DNA of 64,000 nt from Pseudescherichia vulneris NBRC 102420 (GCF_000759795.1 NZ_BBMZ01000015.1:62001-126000); one strand, 5' to 3'. Positions 8,948 through 17,655 are shown, counted from the stretch's first letter. The notes: generated from the sequence alone by a model not told the origin. Numbers and translations: made by a program.

Positions 8948-9163
8948 ATGCTAGACAACATCAGAGTAGCCGTTTACCCGCCGCAAGGCAAGGAGAAGAA
9001 GGCTATGAAGCTGCCATGGAACGCTCTTATCTGGTGCGTATTGATAGTGTTTTTAACGCTGTTGGTATTCACCTGGCTGACGCGAAAATCACTGTGTGAA
9101 ATTCGCTACAGAGACGGGAGCAGAGAGGTGGCTGCTTCGATGGCCTGCGGATCCGGTAAGTAG
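8948..9163 (+). CDS. mok: Mok, overlapping leader reading frame of the hok toxin
   Basis: 71 residues in frame with hok: an N-terminal extension (start [19 protein letters not shown]) joined to the complete toxin sequence. This is the mokC/hokC arrangement, where translation from the upstream start is what Sok RNA blocks and is needed for toxin expression. The extension ends in KEKKAM, comparable to KEKRAM in MokC. It shares its stop with hok. Confidence 0.7.
   Translation: MLDNIRVAVYPPQGKEKKAMKLPWNALIWCVLIVFLTLLVFTWLTRKSLCEIRYRDGSREVAASMACGSGK
9005..9163 (+). CDS. hok: Hok/Gef family type I toxin
   Basis: 52 residues: a short polar N-terminus (MKLPWNAL), one membrane helix ([17 protein letters not shown]), then the periplasmic C-terminal part [21 protein letters not shown]. 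By eye it is closest to HokB among the E. coli K-12 members (RFRDGDKEVAALMAC). Hok proteins insert in the inner membrane and collapse its potential. Leader, Sok segment and toxin frame are all intact, so the locus looks functional. Part of the C-terminal coding region is repeated beside fhuE at 31737-31784. Confidence 0.9.
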   Translation: MKLPWNALIWCVLIVFLTLLVFTWLTRKSLCEIRYRDGSREVAASMACGSGK

Positions 9164-9172
9164 CAACCTGGA

Positions 9173-9195
9173 GGCGGGGGCAACCCCGCCTTTTC
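9173..9195 (+). terminator. hok terminator
   Basis: GGCGGGG-GCAA-CCCCGCC followed by TTTT, 10 bp after the hok stop. Confidence 0.85.
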
Positions 9196-9234
9196 AGGAA
9201 CGATGTGTCTGAGCATCGCGAGCGCCTTTATAAG

Positions 9235-9263
9235 GGCTGCTGGTTTAGGCCAGCAGCCTTTTT
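9235..9263 (+). terminator. orphan intrinsic terminator
   Basis: GGCTGCTGG-N6-CCAGCAGCC and five T. No intact gene ends just before it; it may be what is left of a lost gene. Confidence 0.7.
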
Positions 9264-9281
9264 CTATAAAGGAGCATAATC

Positions 9282-9446
9282 TGGGAAGACCTATCGGCGG
9301 TGAAGGCGTTTGCAGGTGAAGATTATCATGTGGCGGTCACCTATCCGGATGATGAACAGTTTGAACTGCTCTCCGATCCCTACGTTTTCCAGTATACGGT
9401 GGCTGCCGTTTCGCCGCTCCAGGAAACGATGTCGGAGTTTAAATAG
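9282..9446 (+). pseudogene. 3' remnant of an ABM-like (antibiotic biosynthesis monooxygenase-type) gene
   Basis: An open frame without a start encodes 54 residues from WEDLSAVKAFAGEDYHVAV through YPDDEQFELLSDPYVFQYT to a stop at 9444. The W-x-D-L-x-A-V-x-A-F-A-G pattern is typical of the second half of small ABM-fold monooxygenase proteins. The first half is missing: just upstream is the orphan terminator. The family call rests on this short pattern. Confidence 0.5.
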
Positions 9447-9478
9447 CAGCAGGATTAATCATGCTCTTAAGGAAGACG

Positions 9479-9559
9479 ATGAAAATCATCAAAACTTTTT
9501 CAATCGCCGCCCTGGCAACTGTCTGTAACTGCTATAAAGGCGTTTATGCGTTCAGCTGA
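9479..9559 (+). pseudogene. truncated leader resembling a YhcN/BhsA (DUF1471) protein
   Basis: AAGGAAG is placed 4 bp before an ATG that starts MKIIKTFSIAALATVCNC, close to the signal-peptide start of small DUF1471 secreted proteins (MKTIKTFA-type), but the frame leaves that pattern after about 17 residues and stops at residue 27, inside the 3' end of cynR. This looks like a gene cut at the junction where the cyn segment joined. A chance small ORF cannot be excluded. Confidence 0.4.
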
Positions 9560-10431
9560 GCGGATACGTCCACTGCCATATCAGTAAATGCCCGGGCTGC
9601 AAAGCTCTGATAAGCATCCCTTCGACGCATCAGGACTGCTGTGCGCGTCAGGCGTTCGGGTTCGAGCGCGATCGCTACCAGATTATCCTGGGCAAGGGCG
9701 GTCCTGGCGGGCAGCAGCGTGGATAAAGTGGTCCTGCGGACAATTTCGATTACCGCCCCGAGAGCGTTTGCTTCCATCACTACCTTTGGATGAATGCTGT
9801 GTTTACGGCAGTAGCTGTCAATCTGCTCGCGGGTCGCGAATTCCTTGCTGAGTAATACGAGGGACTCGGTATTTAAAGCCTGTAGCCCGGCAGATTTTTC
9901 CTTCGCAAGCCTATGCCCGCGGTTAACGATGAGGGCAAGCGTTTCGTCCAGCAACGGTATCGCGTCAATGTCCGGACAGTGAACATCACCGAATGCTATC
10001 CCCACGTCCAGCTCTCCTTCCTGGAGCAGTTCTTCGATGCTTTCCTGTGAAATTTCCCTCACGTTGAGGGTGATTTCTGGATAGCGAAGGTGGAATGCCT
10101 CGACCAGCGGCCCGACAAGATACGTTGTGAAGGTTGGCGTCACGGCTAAGCGAAGCGATCCACGGCTGAGATCGTTCACGTCGTGGATAGCGCGCGTAGC
10201 GTCCCGCAGCTCATAAGAAGCGCGACGTACATACTGTAGATAAGCGTGTCCGGTATCAGTTAGACGTGTTGTACGGCCAGACCGATCGAATAACTGGGTA
10301 TCAAGTTCCTCCTCCAGCTGTTTTACAAGCTGCGAGAGAGCGGGCTGAGAGACGTGCAGCGCCGCCGCAGCTTTGGTGAAGCTGAGATGTTCAGCAACCG
10401 CCTGGAAATACCGTATGTGCCGGGCGAGCAT
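9544..10431 (-). CDS. cynR: LysR-type activator of the cyanate operon
   Basis: 295 residues. Winged HTH at about 18-37 ([26 protein letters not shown]), then the effector domain; long stretches match E. coli CynR ([46 protein letters not shown]). It activates cynTS in response to cyanate and represses its own gene. It is divergent from cynT with a 109-bp shared control region. Its 3' end runs into remnant sequence at 9479-9559. Confidence 0.95.
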   Translation of the reverse strand: MLARHIRYFQAVAEHLSFTKAAAALHVSQPALSQLVKQLEEELDTQLFDRSGRTTRLTDTGHAYLQYVRRASYELRDATRAIHDVNDLSRGSLRLAVTPTFTTYLVGPLVEAFHLRYPEITLNVREISQESIEELLQEGELDVGIAFGDVHCPDIDAIPLLDETLALIVNRGHRLAKEKSAGLQALNTESLVLLSKEFATREQIDSYCRKHSIHPKVVMEANALGAVIEIVRRTTLSTLLPARTALAQDNLVAIALEPERLTRTAVLMRRRDAYQSFAARAFTDMAVDVSAQLNA

Positions 10432-10540
10432 AATTTACCCCATAAGATTATCTGAAGTAATCCATAATAATTTAGACTTTTACCTTATACCATGGGTTGC
10501 TTACTCTTTGTCACACACCACCGACACTGAGATTGCAACC
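10432..10540 (+). promoter_or_regulatory. cynR-cynT divergent control region
   Basis: AT-rich 109 bp between divergent starts, where CynR is known to bind in E. coli. T-N11-A type elements are present (for example around 10445-10490), but I could not fix one operator with confidence. Confidence 0.5.
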
Positions 10541-11200
10541 ATGAAAGAGATCATTGAAGGTTTTCTGAGGTTCCAGAAAAACGCCTTCCCCGAGCGAGTT
10601 AAGCTGTTCAAAAGTTTGGCCAACCAGCAGAGCCCGAGAGCATTGTTTATTTCCTGCTCCGACAGCCGCCTGGTGCCTGAACTGGTTACTCAGCGCGAAC
10701 CTGGCGATTTATTTGTGATCCGCAATGCCGGTAACATTGTGCCGTCTTATGGCCCGGAACCGGGCGGCGTTTCAGCCTCAGTGGAATATGCAGTCGCCGC
10801 GCTCCAGGTGAATGACATCGTAATTTGCGGCCACTCTGACTGTGGTGCCATGACTGCCGTTGCCACCTGCAAATGTCTCGACCATATGCCCGCCGTATCG
10901 AGCTGGTTGCGCTACGCTGACTCTGCCCGGGTGGTGAATGAGGCCCGTCAGCATCCCGACCAGTCCGCGAAAGTCGCGGCGATGGTGCGCGAAAACGTCA
11001 TCGCTCAGCTGGCTAATATCCAGACTCACCCGTCCGTGCGACTGGCGCTTGAAGAAGGCCGCATAACGCTTCACGGCTGGATCTATGACATTGAGAGCGG
11101 TCGTATTGATGCTTTTGATGGCAGAACCGGTGCCTTCGTATCCCTTGCTGAAAATCCAGAAGTAAACGCCGTTTACTCACAAGCCAGGCATGTCGGCTGA
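10541..11200 (+). CDS. cynT: beta-carbonic anhydrase of the cyanate operon
   Basis: 219 residues, the E. coli CynT length. Zinc ligands Cys39, His98 and Cys101 and the Asp41/Arg43 dyad ([16 protein letters not shown]) are all present. It hydrates CO2 released by cyanase so that bicarbonate, the cyanase co-substrate, is not lost. The ATG at 10541 gives the [12 protein letters not shown] start of CynT; in-frame upstream codons lie in the promoter. cynS follows after 27 bp with its own RBS (CAGGAGAAA). Confidence 0.96.
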   Translation: MKEIIEGFLRFQKNAFPERVKLFKSLANQQSPRALFISCSDSRLVPELVTQREPGDLFVIRNAGNIVPSYGPEPGGVSASVEYAVAALQVNDIVICGHSDCGAMTAVATCKCLDHMPAVSSWLRYADSARVVNEARQHPDQSAKVAAMVRENVIAQLANIQTHPSVRLALEEGRITLHGWIYDIESGRIDAFDGRTGAFVSLAENPEVNAVYSQARHVG

Positions 11201-11227
11201 ACATCTTACTTATCAGGAGAAAAGACC

Positions 11228-11698
11228 ATGATCCAGACTCAAGTCACTCAGGCCGCACGTCAGGTACTCACCGAAACCATCATTCTGGCTAAAGCCCGCA
11301 AGGAACTCTCCTTCGCCGAAATCGTTGACGGCACCGGTTTGTCCGAAGCCTTCGTTACCGCCGCTCTGCTTGGCCAGCATCCCTTGCCTGCCGACGCAGC
11401 ACACGTTGTGGGCAAAAAGCTCGACCTGAATGCTGATGAAGTTAAACTGTTGCAGTCGATACCCGTTCGCGGCAGCTTTGCAGATGGCATCCCGACCGAT
11501 CCGACAATCTACCGTTTCTACGAGATGATGTCAGTTTACGGTCCTACCCTGAAGGCTCTGGTTCATGAGAAGTTCGGCGACGGCATCATCAGCGCCATTA
11601 ACTTCAAACTGGACATCAAGAAAGTTGAAGATCCGGACGGTGGGCATCGTGCCGTGATCACCCTGGATGGTAAGTACCTGCCGACTAAGCCTTTCTGA
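11228..11698 (+). CDS. cynS: cyanase (cyanate hydratase)
   Basis: 156 residues. The catalytic triad Arg96, Glu99 and Ser122 is in place ([14 protein letters not shown]) and the C-terminus KYLPTKPF is that of the family. Converts cyanate plus bicarbonate to ammonia and CO2; decameric in E. coli. The operon ends here: cynX, the transporter-like third gene of E. coli, is missing, and a convergent araC-type gene follows. Confidence 0.97.
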   Translation: MIQTQVTQAARQVLTETIILAKARKELSFAEIVDGTGLSEAFVTAALLGQHPLPADAAHVVGKKLDLNADEVKLLQSIPVRGSFADGIPTDPTIYRFYEMMSVYGPTLKALVHEKFGDGIISAINFKLDIKKVEDPDGGHRAVITLDGKYLPTKPF

Positions 11699-11777
11699 TC
11701 CTCTCACCATTCAGCCCGGCAACTGAAGCGCTGGGCTGCCTGTGTTTGCAGTCGCGGTGCCCCCAACTGACCCCCTT

Positions 11778-12545
11778 TCAAAACTCACCGGGTGTAACGC
11801 CCATAATTGCACGAAACGCAGCAGAGAATGCGGCAGGCGAAGAAAAACCAAGCTGCCAGGCAATCTGTTTAACAGGTACGTTTTCAGAAAGAAGATCCAA
11901 TGATGCGTATATTCTTGCCCGCTGCTTCCATGTCCGGAAGCTGAACCCCGTATCACGTACAAACAGGCGGGAGAAAGACCTTTCCGACATGTTTGCAATG
12001 TCAGCCATATCGGTTAAAGAGGCTTCCCAGCGATGGCTTCGCATTAGCTCTCCTACAGCTCGGAATAATCGTTCATCCTGCGGCATTGGGAGTTCTGCGG
12101 ATACGGATGGTGCCTCGCTGATAATTTCCAGAAGTAAAAGCGCCATTTTTCGCTTCGTCAGCATGTGGTAATCATTTATAAACAGGCCGGCGATTAACTC
12201 CTTTACCAGCGGAACGGCGTCGATCACATGTACCTGGTTATTCTTTGCGAAACGCGTGCACTCTGAAATCAGGTTACCGCTGAAGTAAACCGCACGCAGC
12301 TCCGTATGCGACAGAAGCCTGTAGGCGTGTTCCATCAACGGTGGGAGCCAGAGCGCCCTCTGAGGGGGAATAACCCATCGCCTGTCTGCAGCTTCAACCA
12401 GCATAACGCCGCTGATCGCATATAACAGTTGCCCCTCCAGATGATAATGAGGGAGATCTTCTTCTCCACGGCGGTAAGTTATGGCCGTTGCTGACCAACC
12501 CGTCGAGTCATCGTGTCTTGGCGTTTTATCAATGCTTACTGGCAT
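11778..12545 (-). CDS. AraC-family transcriptional regulator with cupin sensor
   Basis: 255 residues from the ATG at 12545, preferred because GGGAGG lies 12 bp upstream; longer in-frame starts lack an RBS. The N-terminal half is a cupin (LPHYHLEGQLLYAISGVMLVEAADRRWVIPP) and the last about 100 residues hold two HTH motifs ending in SFSSPAAFSAAFRAIMGVTPGEF. Divergent from the amidotransferase gene at 12663 with a 117-bp gap, so control of that gene is the first guess. Effector unknown. Confidence 0.85.
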   Translation of the reverse strand: MPVSIDKTPRHDDSTGWSATAITYRRGEEDLPHYHLEGQLLYAISGVMLVEAADRRWVIPPQRALWLPPLMEHAYRLLSHTELRAVYFSGNLISECTRFAKNNQVHVIDAVPLVKELIAGLFINDYHMLTKRKMALLLLEIISEAPSVSAELPMPQDERLFRAVGELMRSHRWEASLTDMADIANMSERSFSRLFVRDTGFSFRTWKQRARIYASLDLLSENVPVKQIAWQLGFSSPAAFSAAFRAIMGVTPGEF

Positions 12546-12662
12546 TTCAGATTTAAACCTCCCGTTTATCATGATCCGACTGGGCGTTACCCGACCGGTT
12601 TTTTGCGAGGGATTATGTGCGCCTGACTCATTTCTTAACAAGACTCAGAAGGAGATAAGCCT

Positions 12663-13388
12663 ATGCGCGTACATTTTATTGTGCATGAACACTTCGAAGC
12701 ACCCGGCGCGTTCGAAACCTGGGCCATGATGCGTGGCCATGAGGTAACCTTTTCGCGCGTTTATGCGGGGCAAAAGCTTCCTGAAGATGCACGGGACATT
12801 GATCTGCTGGTAGTCATGGGCGGGCCACAGGATCCGTCCGTCACCCCTGATGAATGTGCGCATTTTGATTCCAGAGCTGAACAGGCGCTTATTGCCTCTG
12901 CAGTGCGTCTGGATAAAGTCGTCATCGGCGTGTGCCTGGGCGCGCAGCTGATTGGGGAAGCCCTGGGGGCACGCTTCGCGCACAGTCCAGAAAAAGAGAT
13001 CGGCAAGTTTCCTATTTTTATGACAGCAGAAAGCGAGCGGAACCCGCTCTTTTCTCACTTCGGTAATAAGCTCGACGTCGGGCACTGGCATAACGATATG
13101 CCGGGACTGACACCCGAGGCGGAGATCATCGCCTACAGCGAAGGCTGCCCACGACAGATAGTGGCTTATTCTAAGCTGGTCTACGGGTTTCAGTGCCATA
13201 TGGAACTTACACGGTCCGTTGTTGAAATGCTGATTGCGCATTCCGAGGGGGATCTGAGTCGGGCTGCAGACTATCGATTCGTTCAGTCACCGGAAGCGTT
13301 ACGGACCCATGACTACAGCGAAATGAACAGCGCGTTATTCACTTTTCTCGATAAACTTGAGTCACGCTATCGCTGTACCAGAACATAA
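12663..13388 (+). CDS. class I glutamine amidotransferase-like protein
   Basis: 241 residues. Nucleophile Cys91 in GVCLGAQL and His179/Glu181 in FQCHME complete the triad of GMP-synthase-type glutaminase domains. No synthetase domain is attached, as in many stand-alone enteric members; whether it transfers ammonia to a partner or acts alone is unknown. AAGGAG is 8 bp before the start. Divergent from the AraC regulator; downstream is the convergent esterase remnant. Confidence 0.85.
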   Translation: MRVHFIVHEHFEAPGAFETWAMMRGHEVTFSRVYAGQKLPEDARDIDLLVVMGGPQDPSVTPDECAHFDSRAEQALIASAVRLDKVVIGVCLGAQLIGEALGARFAHSPEKEIGKFPIFMTAESERNPLFSHFGNKLDVGHWHNDMPGLTPEAEIIAYSEGCPRQIVAYSKLVYGFQCHMELTRSVVEMLIAHSEGDLSRAADYRFVQSPEALRTHDYSEMNSALFTFLDKLESRYRCTRT

Positions 13389-13442
13389 CGTCATTACCGC
13401 AGCGGAACGACCGGCCGATGAAACCGACCGGTCAGCGGGCAG

Positions 13443-14002
13443 TTATTTCAGGTGTTCTTTTAGTCCATAAGCGGCCTGACCAAGTGCGGTCCGCACGGCA
13501 GGCACGTCGCTCAGCGCGTTCAGCAGACCGTAGTCATGAATTAACCCATTGTAGCGGGTAACCGTCACGTTGACGCCGGCGGCATCAAGCTTGCGGCCAA
13601 AAGCCTCGCCTTCATCGCGAAGCACGTCAAGTTCGGCAGTCTGGATCAGAGTGGGTGGCAGTCCCTTCAGCTGTTCAGACGTTGCGCGCAGCGGCGATGC
13701 CAGGATGTTGTTTCGATCGCTTTCTTTAGTGGTGTAGGCATCCCAAAACCACTTCATCATATTACGCGACAGGAAATACCCGTTCTCATACTGGTTGTAA
13801 GAACCGGTATTGAAATTTGCGTCAGTCACAGGCCAGAGCATGACCTCATAGCGGATTACCGGCGCTTTATGCTGTTTGGCCTGGAGCGCTACGGCTGCAA
13901 CCATGTTACCGCCAACGCTGTTACCTACCAGCGCCAGGCGATTTCCATCAACGCCAATTTCGCTACCGTGCTCGGCGACCCAACGGGTTGAGTAAAGCCC
14001 CG
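13443..14002 (-). pseudogene. 5'-truncated alpha/beta hydrolase (esterase, Abhydrolase_3 type)
   Basis: The minus-strand frame keeps the C-terminal half of an esterase: WVAEHGSEIGVDGNRLALV, then the nucleophile elbow GNSVGGN, the Asp in LDVLRDEG and the His in IHDYG. An internal ATG at 13904 gives a 153-residue frame that lacks the nucleophile. Full-length relatives have about 150 more N-terminal residues with the HGGG oxyanion motif; upstream of about 14002 the sequence changes to unrelated DNA just behind the DUF1348 gene. The gene was most likely cut by a deletion or recombination. Confidence 0.75.
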
Positions 14003-14046
14003 GCCAGGACAGGAGTCGTGGGCCTTACGCGGGATAACGTAATAAC

Positions 14047-14523
14047 TTACAGACCCAGATCAGAGAGGCTCGGGTGATCGTCAGGACGACGCCCCAGCGG
14101 CCAGAAGAATTTCCGCTCGCTTTCTTTAATAGGCATATCATTGATACATGCGAAGCGACGCTTCATCAGGCCATCGGCTTCGAACTCCCAGTTTTCATTG
14201 CCGTAAGAGCGGAACCAGTTACCTGAGTCATCACGCCATTCGTAAGCGTAACGGACAGCGATGCGGTTTCCGCCAAACGCCCACAGCTCTTTGATAAGGC
14301 GGTACTCGAGCTCTTTTTTCCACTTACGGGCGAGGAATCCTTCGGCTTCTTCACGATTATTCGCAAATTCGGCACGGTTACGCCATTTGGTATCCAGAGA
14401 ATAAGCCAGCGCGACTTTTGCCGCGTCGCGGGTGTTCCAGCCATCTTCAGCCAGACGCACTTTCTCAATAGCCGTTTCCAGCGTAAATGGCGGAAGCGGC
14501 GGACGTACTTGTGCATTTGTCAT
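14047..14523 (-). CDS. nuclear transport factor 2-like protein, DUF1348
   Basis: 158 residues spanning the whole DUF1348 domain, with family stretches [47 protein letters not shown] and [24 protein letters not shown]. These are single-domain SnoaL-like cone folds of unknown function, often near hydrolases and TetR regulators. It lies 50 bp after the TetR gene on the same strand, so it is probably controlled by it. Confidence 0.88.
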   Translation of the reverse strand: MTNAQVRPPLPPFTLETAIEKVRLAEDGWNTRDAAKVALAYSLDTKWRNRAEFANNREEAEGFLARKWKKELEYRLIKELWAFGGNRIAVRYAYEWRDDSGNWFRSYGNENWEFEADGLMKRRFACINDMPIKESERKFFWPLGRRPDDHPSLSDLGL

Positions 14524-14573
14524 GGTAAAACTCCTGTTAATTTCAGTTAATAGGTAATAGCAATATTCGTTAC

Positions 14574-15149
14574 TCAGGCCCCGGCGGAGACCCGTGCCAG
14601 CAAAACTTTTGCGACGTCCCGTGCGTCGTCAGCGGCGTTCTGGTCGCCCATCACGTATGTCATGGTGATAGCCCCCTCCACGAGAATCAGCAGTTGCCGA
14701 GCCAGAACGACAGGGTGTTCTATGTTCAACTGCTCGCTGAGTTCGAGCGTGTAATCCAGCAGTTTCTGTTTATGTATTTTCGCAATCTGGCGAACGGGGT
14801 CATCCGGATCGCCCACTTCTCCGGCCGTGTTGATAAAGGCACAGCCCCGGAAGCCTTCAGACTCAAACCAGCCTTTCAGAACAGTGAACATGTTCAGAAT
14901 GCGTTCCTGAGGCGTTTCGCCTTTATCAGACTCGGTTCTGAACCACTGCATCCACCGTTCGTCACGCTCATTCAACGCGGCCGACGCCACGTCCTCTTTG
15001 TTCGCGAAATGGCGATAAATACTTTTCCTGGCGACGCCTGAGGTCTTCACCAGAAGGTCCATGCCCATGGCGTGGATGCCGTTCTGATAGATGAGCTGCT
15101 CAGCGTTGGCGAGGATTTTTTCTCGGGTATCACTTGGCTTTTTGTTCAT
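14574..15149 (-). CDS. TetR-family transcriptional repressor
   Basis: 191 residues. HTH at about 25-48 ([25 protein letters not shown]); the C-terminal ligand domain contains [13 protein letters not shown], typical of regulators of redox or xenobiotic genes. First gene of a minus-strand group tetR-DUF1348-(esterase remnant). A 22-bp perfect palindrome sits 8 bp before its start, so autorepression of the whole group is likely. Inducer unknown. Confidence 0.9.
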   Translation of the reverse strand: MNKKPSDTREKILANAEQLIYQNGIHAMGMDLLVKTSGVARKSIYRHFANKEDVASAALNERDERWMQWFRTESDKGETPQERILNMFTVLKGWFESEGFRGCAFINTAGEVGDPDDPVRQIAKIHKQKLLDYTLELSEQLNIEHPVVLARQLLILVEGAITMTYVMGDQNAADDARDVAKVLLARVSAGA

Positions 15150-15156
15150 GGCTTTA

Positions 15157-15178
15157 AGGTAGAACGATCGTTCTACCT
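15157..15178. promoter_or_regulatory. palindromic operator of the tetR group
   Basis: A perfect 22-bp palindrome with half-site AGGTAGAACGA and its exact complement, centred 18.5 bp before the tetR start. Length and symmetry fit a TetR-dimer site overlapping the promoter or leader. Confidence 0.8.
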
Positions 15179-15402
15179 GGTCAAGCGTTTGTTTTGCCGT
15201 ATTTAGATCCAGGTGGGCCGGACGAAAAAAAGTCCTTTTAAATCAAATGATAAATGGTAAAATTTTTTGTGCGGCAAGGTGGTTTTTTGAAAAGACAATG
15301 CCGTCAGGGATAAAATGAGCGTTGAGGGGAGGGATGAAAGATTGGGGAGAGGGGATATAAATTCTAACCGAAGCCGCACGTTTACAGGTGCGGCCTGGTT
15401 TG

Positions 15403-15978
15403 CTAAACGCCTTTTCTGTTGCGGAATGCAGCTACTTTCATGCGATTGCCGCAGGTGGCCATGCTGCACCAGCGGCGGCGATGGGATTTACTTAAATCAT
15501 GAAAAAGTAAAATACAGTTGTCGGCTTCACACTGCCGCACGTATTCGAACTTTTCATCCGTGACCAGTTTTACAAGCGCGTCGGCAACCGGCCAGAGGAG
15601 GCCTTCGGCGCTGTCAGTAGCTGAACGAACATCCACATGATAGCGCTGTGTATCCTGGTCCCATTTCAGCCGCGTCTCAGGACGGCCTTTTTCAAGGATC
15701 CTGTTAATTACCGTCAGGTCTGCCTCACTGGACTTCATCGCAGCATGCACGACTGCTCTGGCTGCATCGCGGAGCTGGCGGGCCTCCGCCAGTAATTCAG
15801 GCGGAGCCACAACGCCTTTCGGCGCAAGGCCCGCCGTTTCCAGCCAGTCGATAACGCTTGTATCGTCATCAAAGCAATCATGTCGGTCATCACCCGTCCC
15901 GTATTCACTGTTGATGAAATCCAGTGCGAGGTTATCGGCCAGGAAGAGAGGAGGGGAAGAACGTTTTTTGATTTCCAT
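15403..15978 (-). CDS. CGNR zinc-finger (ABATE domain) regulator
   Basis: 191 residues from the ATG at 15978 (CAGGTG 5 bp upstream). The N-terminal ABATE domain starts at LFLADNLALDFINSE. The C-terminal zinc finger has Cys150, Cys155, Cys171 and Cys176 in CEADNC and WCSMATCGNR, with the basic stretch SKSHRRR between. CGNR proteins are thought to be stress-responsive DNA-binding regulators. It is divergent from the alpha/beta hydrolase at 16071, and the gap holds four GTTAC boxes. Confidence 0.88.
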   Translation of the reverse strand: MEIKKRSSPPLFLADNLALDFINSEYGTGDDRHDCFDDDTSVIDWLETAGLAPKGVVAPPELLAEARQLRDAARAVVHAAMKSSEADLTVINRILEKGRPETRLKWDQDTQRYHVDVRSATDSAEGLLWPVADALVKLVTDEKFEYVRQCEADNCILLFHDLSKSHRRRWCSMATCGNRMKVAAFRNRKGV

Positions 15979-15985
15979 ACGCACC

Positions 15986-16059
15986 TGTAACCTATTAAAT
16001 AATTTTGACAGGTTACCAGAATTATGTGTAACCTTCAATTTAACACTTTAACGGTTACA
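15986..16059. promoter_or_regulatory. four GTTAC boxes in the CGNR/hydrolase divergent promoter
   Basis: TGTAACCT (15986-15993), AGGTTACC (16010-16017), TGTAACCT (16027-16034) and CGGTTACA (16052-16059) alternate in orientation, making two inverted repeats with centres 24 and 25 bp apart. They cover both divergent starts and are the likely binding sites of the CGNR protein. Confidence 0.65.
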
Positions 16060-16070
16060 AGAGGCTTGCT

Positions 16071-17006
16071 ATGACGTCTTCTCTTTCGGAGTTATCAGCT
16101 GCAGATAACACAACTGCCACCCAGGTGCATTACCGCTACAAACAGGCGGGCAACGTTAACGTTTTTTACCGTGAGGCCGGCGATCCGGCCTCGCCAGTTC
16201 TGCTGATGTTGCACGGTTTCGCCGGCTCATCGTTTATGTTCCGTGACCTGATTGCCCAGCTGGCAGATCGTTACCATCTGATAGCGCCAGATTTGCCGGC
16301 CTTCGGTTTTACCGAGGCGCCAGCACGGGGTGAATACGCTTATACCTTTGATCAGCTTGCTGAAACCATCGGCGTGTTCACTGAAGAGCTGGGCCTCAAC
16401 ACCTATGCTCTGTTGGTCCATGACTACGGTGCTCCCGTCGGATGGCGTCTTGCGCTATCTCATCCGCAGCGGGTTACCGCCATCATTTCCCAGAATGGCA
16501 ACGCTTACGAAGAGGGGCTGGGAGAAGCCTGGGCACCTATTCAGAAGTACTGGGCCGACCCGACCTCCGAGAATCGGAGCGCGTTGCGTGATTTCCCAAC
16601 ACCGGCGTCAATCAAATGGCAGTATCTGGAAGGTGTAACCGATCCGAGTCTGGTTTCCCCAGATGGCTACTCACTTGAAGGGATGCAGGTATTACGGCCT
16701 GGCAATGCGGAGATCCAGCTTGACCTGCTGCTGGATTACGCCTCGAACGTGAAGATGTACCCTCTGTTTCAGCACTATTTCAGAGAGTATCAGCCACCCC
16801 TGCTGGCGGTCTGGGGGAAACACGATCCGTTCTTCATGGCCGCGGGTGCGGAAGCCTGGAAGCGCGATATCCCAAAAGCCGAGATAAACTTCTATGACAC
16901 CGGCCACTTCGCGTTTGAAACGCATGCGAAAGAGATAGGGGACGACGTTCGGAAATTTCTTGACCGTCATGTCCGCCAGGCGGATTCACTTCCTTCAGAA
17001 GCTTAG
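16071..17006 (+). CDS. alpha/beta hydrolase, haloalkane dehalogenase/epoxide hydrolase-like
   Basis: 311 residues. HGFAGSSFMFR is the oxyanion loop; the nucleophile is Asp118 in LVHDYGAPVGW, as in haloalkane dehalogenases and epoxide hydrolases, and the base is His279 in TGHFAFE. The cap segment lies between about 140 and 235. Substrate cannot be told from sequence. AAGAGG lies 5 bp before the start. First gene of an outward operon with the broken VOC gene behind it; probably regulated by the divergent CGNR protein. Confidence 0.85.
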   Translation: MTSSLSELSAADNTTATQVHYRYKQAGNVNVFYREAGDPASPVLLMLHGFAGSSFMFRDLIAQLADRYHLIAPDLPAFGFTEAPARGEYAYTFDQLAETIGVFTEELGLNTYALLVHDYGAPVGWRLALSHPQRVTAIISQNGNAYEEGLGEAWAPIQKYWADPTSENRSALRDFPTPASIKWQYLEGVTDPSLVSPDGYSLEGMQVLRPGNAEIQLDLLLDYASNVKMYPLFQHYFREYQPPLLAVWGKHDPFFMAAGAEAWKRDIPKAEINFYDTGHFAFETHAKEIGDDVRKFLDRHVRQADSLPSEA

Positions 17007-17096
17007 CGGCCTGGGCCGTCCGAGCAATAATGGCGAAAGAGTTCGCTTTAAAGCAATCAAACCTGAACAAAGTATTTCAGAAGGAGGACATGAACA

Positions 17097-17228
17097 ATGT
17101 CAGTGACTCATGGTGTTCAGCATATTGGCTTAGCGGTATCAAATCTTGATGAGAGTGCGGCATTCTTCACTCATTTATTGGGCTGGCAGGAAGTTAAGCG
17201 ACGCGAAGACTATCCGGCCATCTTTGTG
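17097..17228 (+). pseudogene. truncated VOC (glyoxalase-like) protein gene
   Basis: A good RBS (AAGGAGG) precedes an ATG encoding the first beta-alpha unit of a VOC protein: VQHIGLAVSNLDESAAFF, then LLGWQEVKRREDYPAIFVRDG. Homology ends near residue 45. The frame continues to 17309, but the last 25 residues are out-of-frame sequence of the next remnant. The family usually needs about 120 residues. Confidence 0.7.
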
Positions 17229-17655
17229 AGAGACGGTTATTGTAGACGTGGTGCCGGAGGAAATCTGGCATGCCAGTTCCGTGCTGCCGGTGATCGGGCC
17301 GGTATCTGAGCAGTGGCCCGGACTTGGTGCCACCGGAACCTGGAGTGAGGCGCGCCTGGCCGAACGCAAAAAGGATGGCTACAGGCGTTTTCGGATAGCT
17401 TCGAAGATTAAAGAGAGCGATAACATCACCTCTTTCTGCCTTACACCCGCTGACGGCAGTCCGGTTGATACGTATTGGGCGGGACAGTTCCTGCCGATAC
17501 GGCTTCGGAAAAATGACGAAATATTTCAGCATAATTACACCAGAACTTGGTGAACCCGATGAACCTGGAAAAGTATCCTCGGCGGCAGTGCTTCCTGAAA
17601 GTGCACTAATCACTTTTACCTCCTCGGGGATCCAGACCGAATGGACGAACTAGAG
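17229..17655 (+). pseudogene. degraded flavin oxidoreductase (FAD-binding domain) remnant
   Basis: In the other frame the DNA encodes ETVIVDVVPEEIWHASSV (from about 17230), then GYRRFRIASKIKESDNITSF, then PADGSPVDTYWAGQFLPIRL, the start of an FAD-binding ferredoxin-reductase-type domain. After FLPIRL the frame breaks, and about 30 codons from another frame (VLPESALITFTSSGIQTEW) look like a later linker of such a protein. Most of the FAD/NAD region is gone. This and the VOC remnant are joined at about 17229, so at least two deletions happened here. Confidence 0.55.

Noticed and set aside
15203-15469. 88-codon minus-strand frame between tetR and the CGNR gene
   Set aside because: Partly overlaps the CGNR 3' end in another frame; AT-rich low-complexity spacer without RBS.
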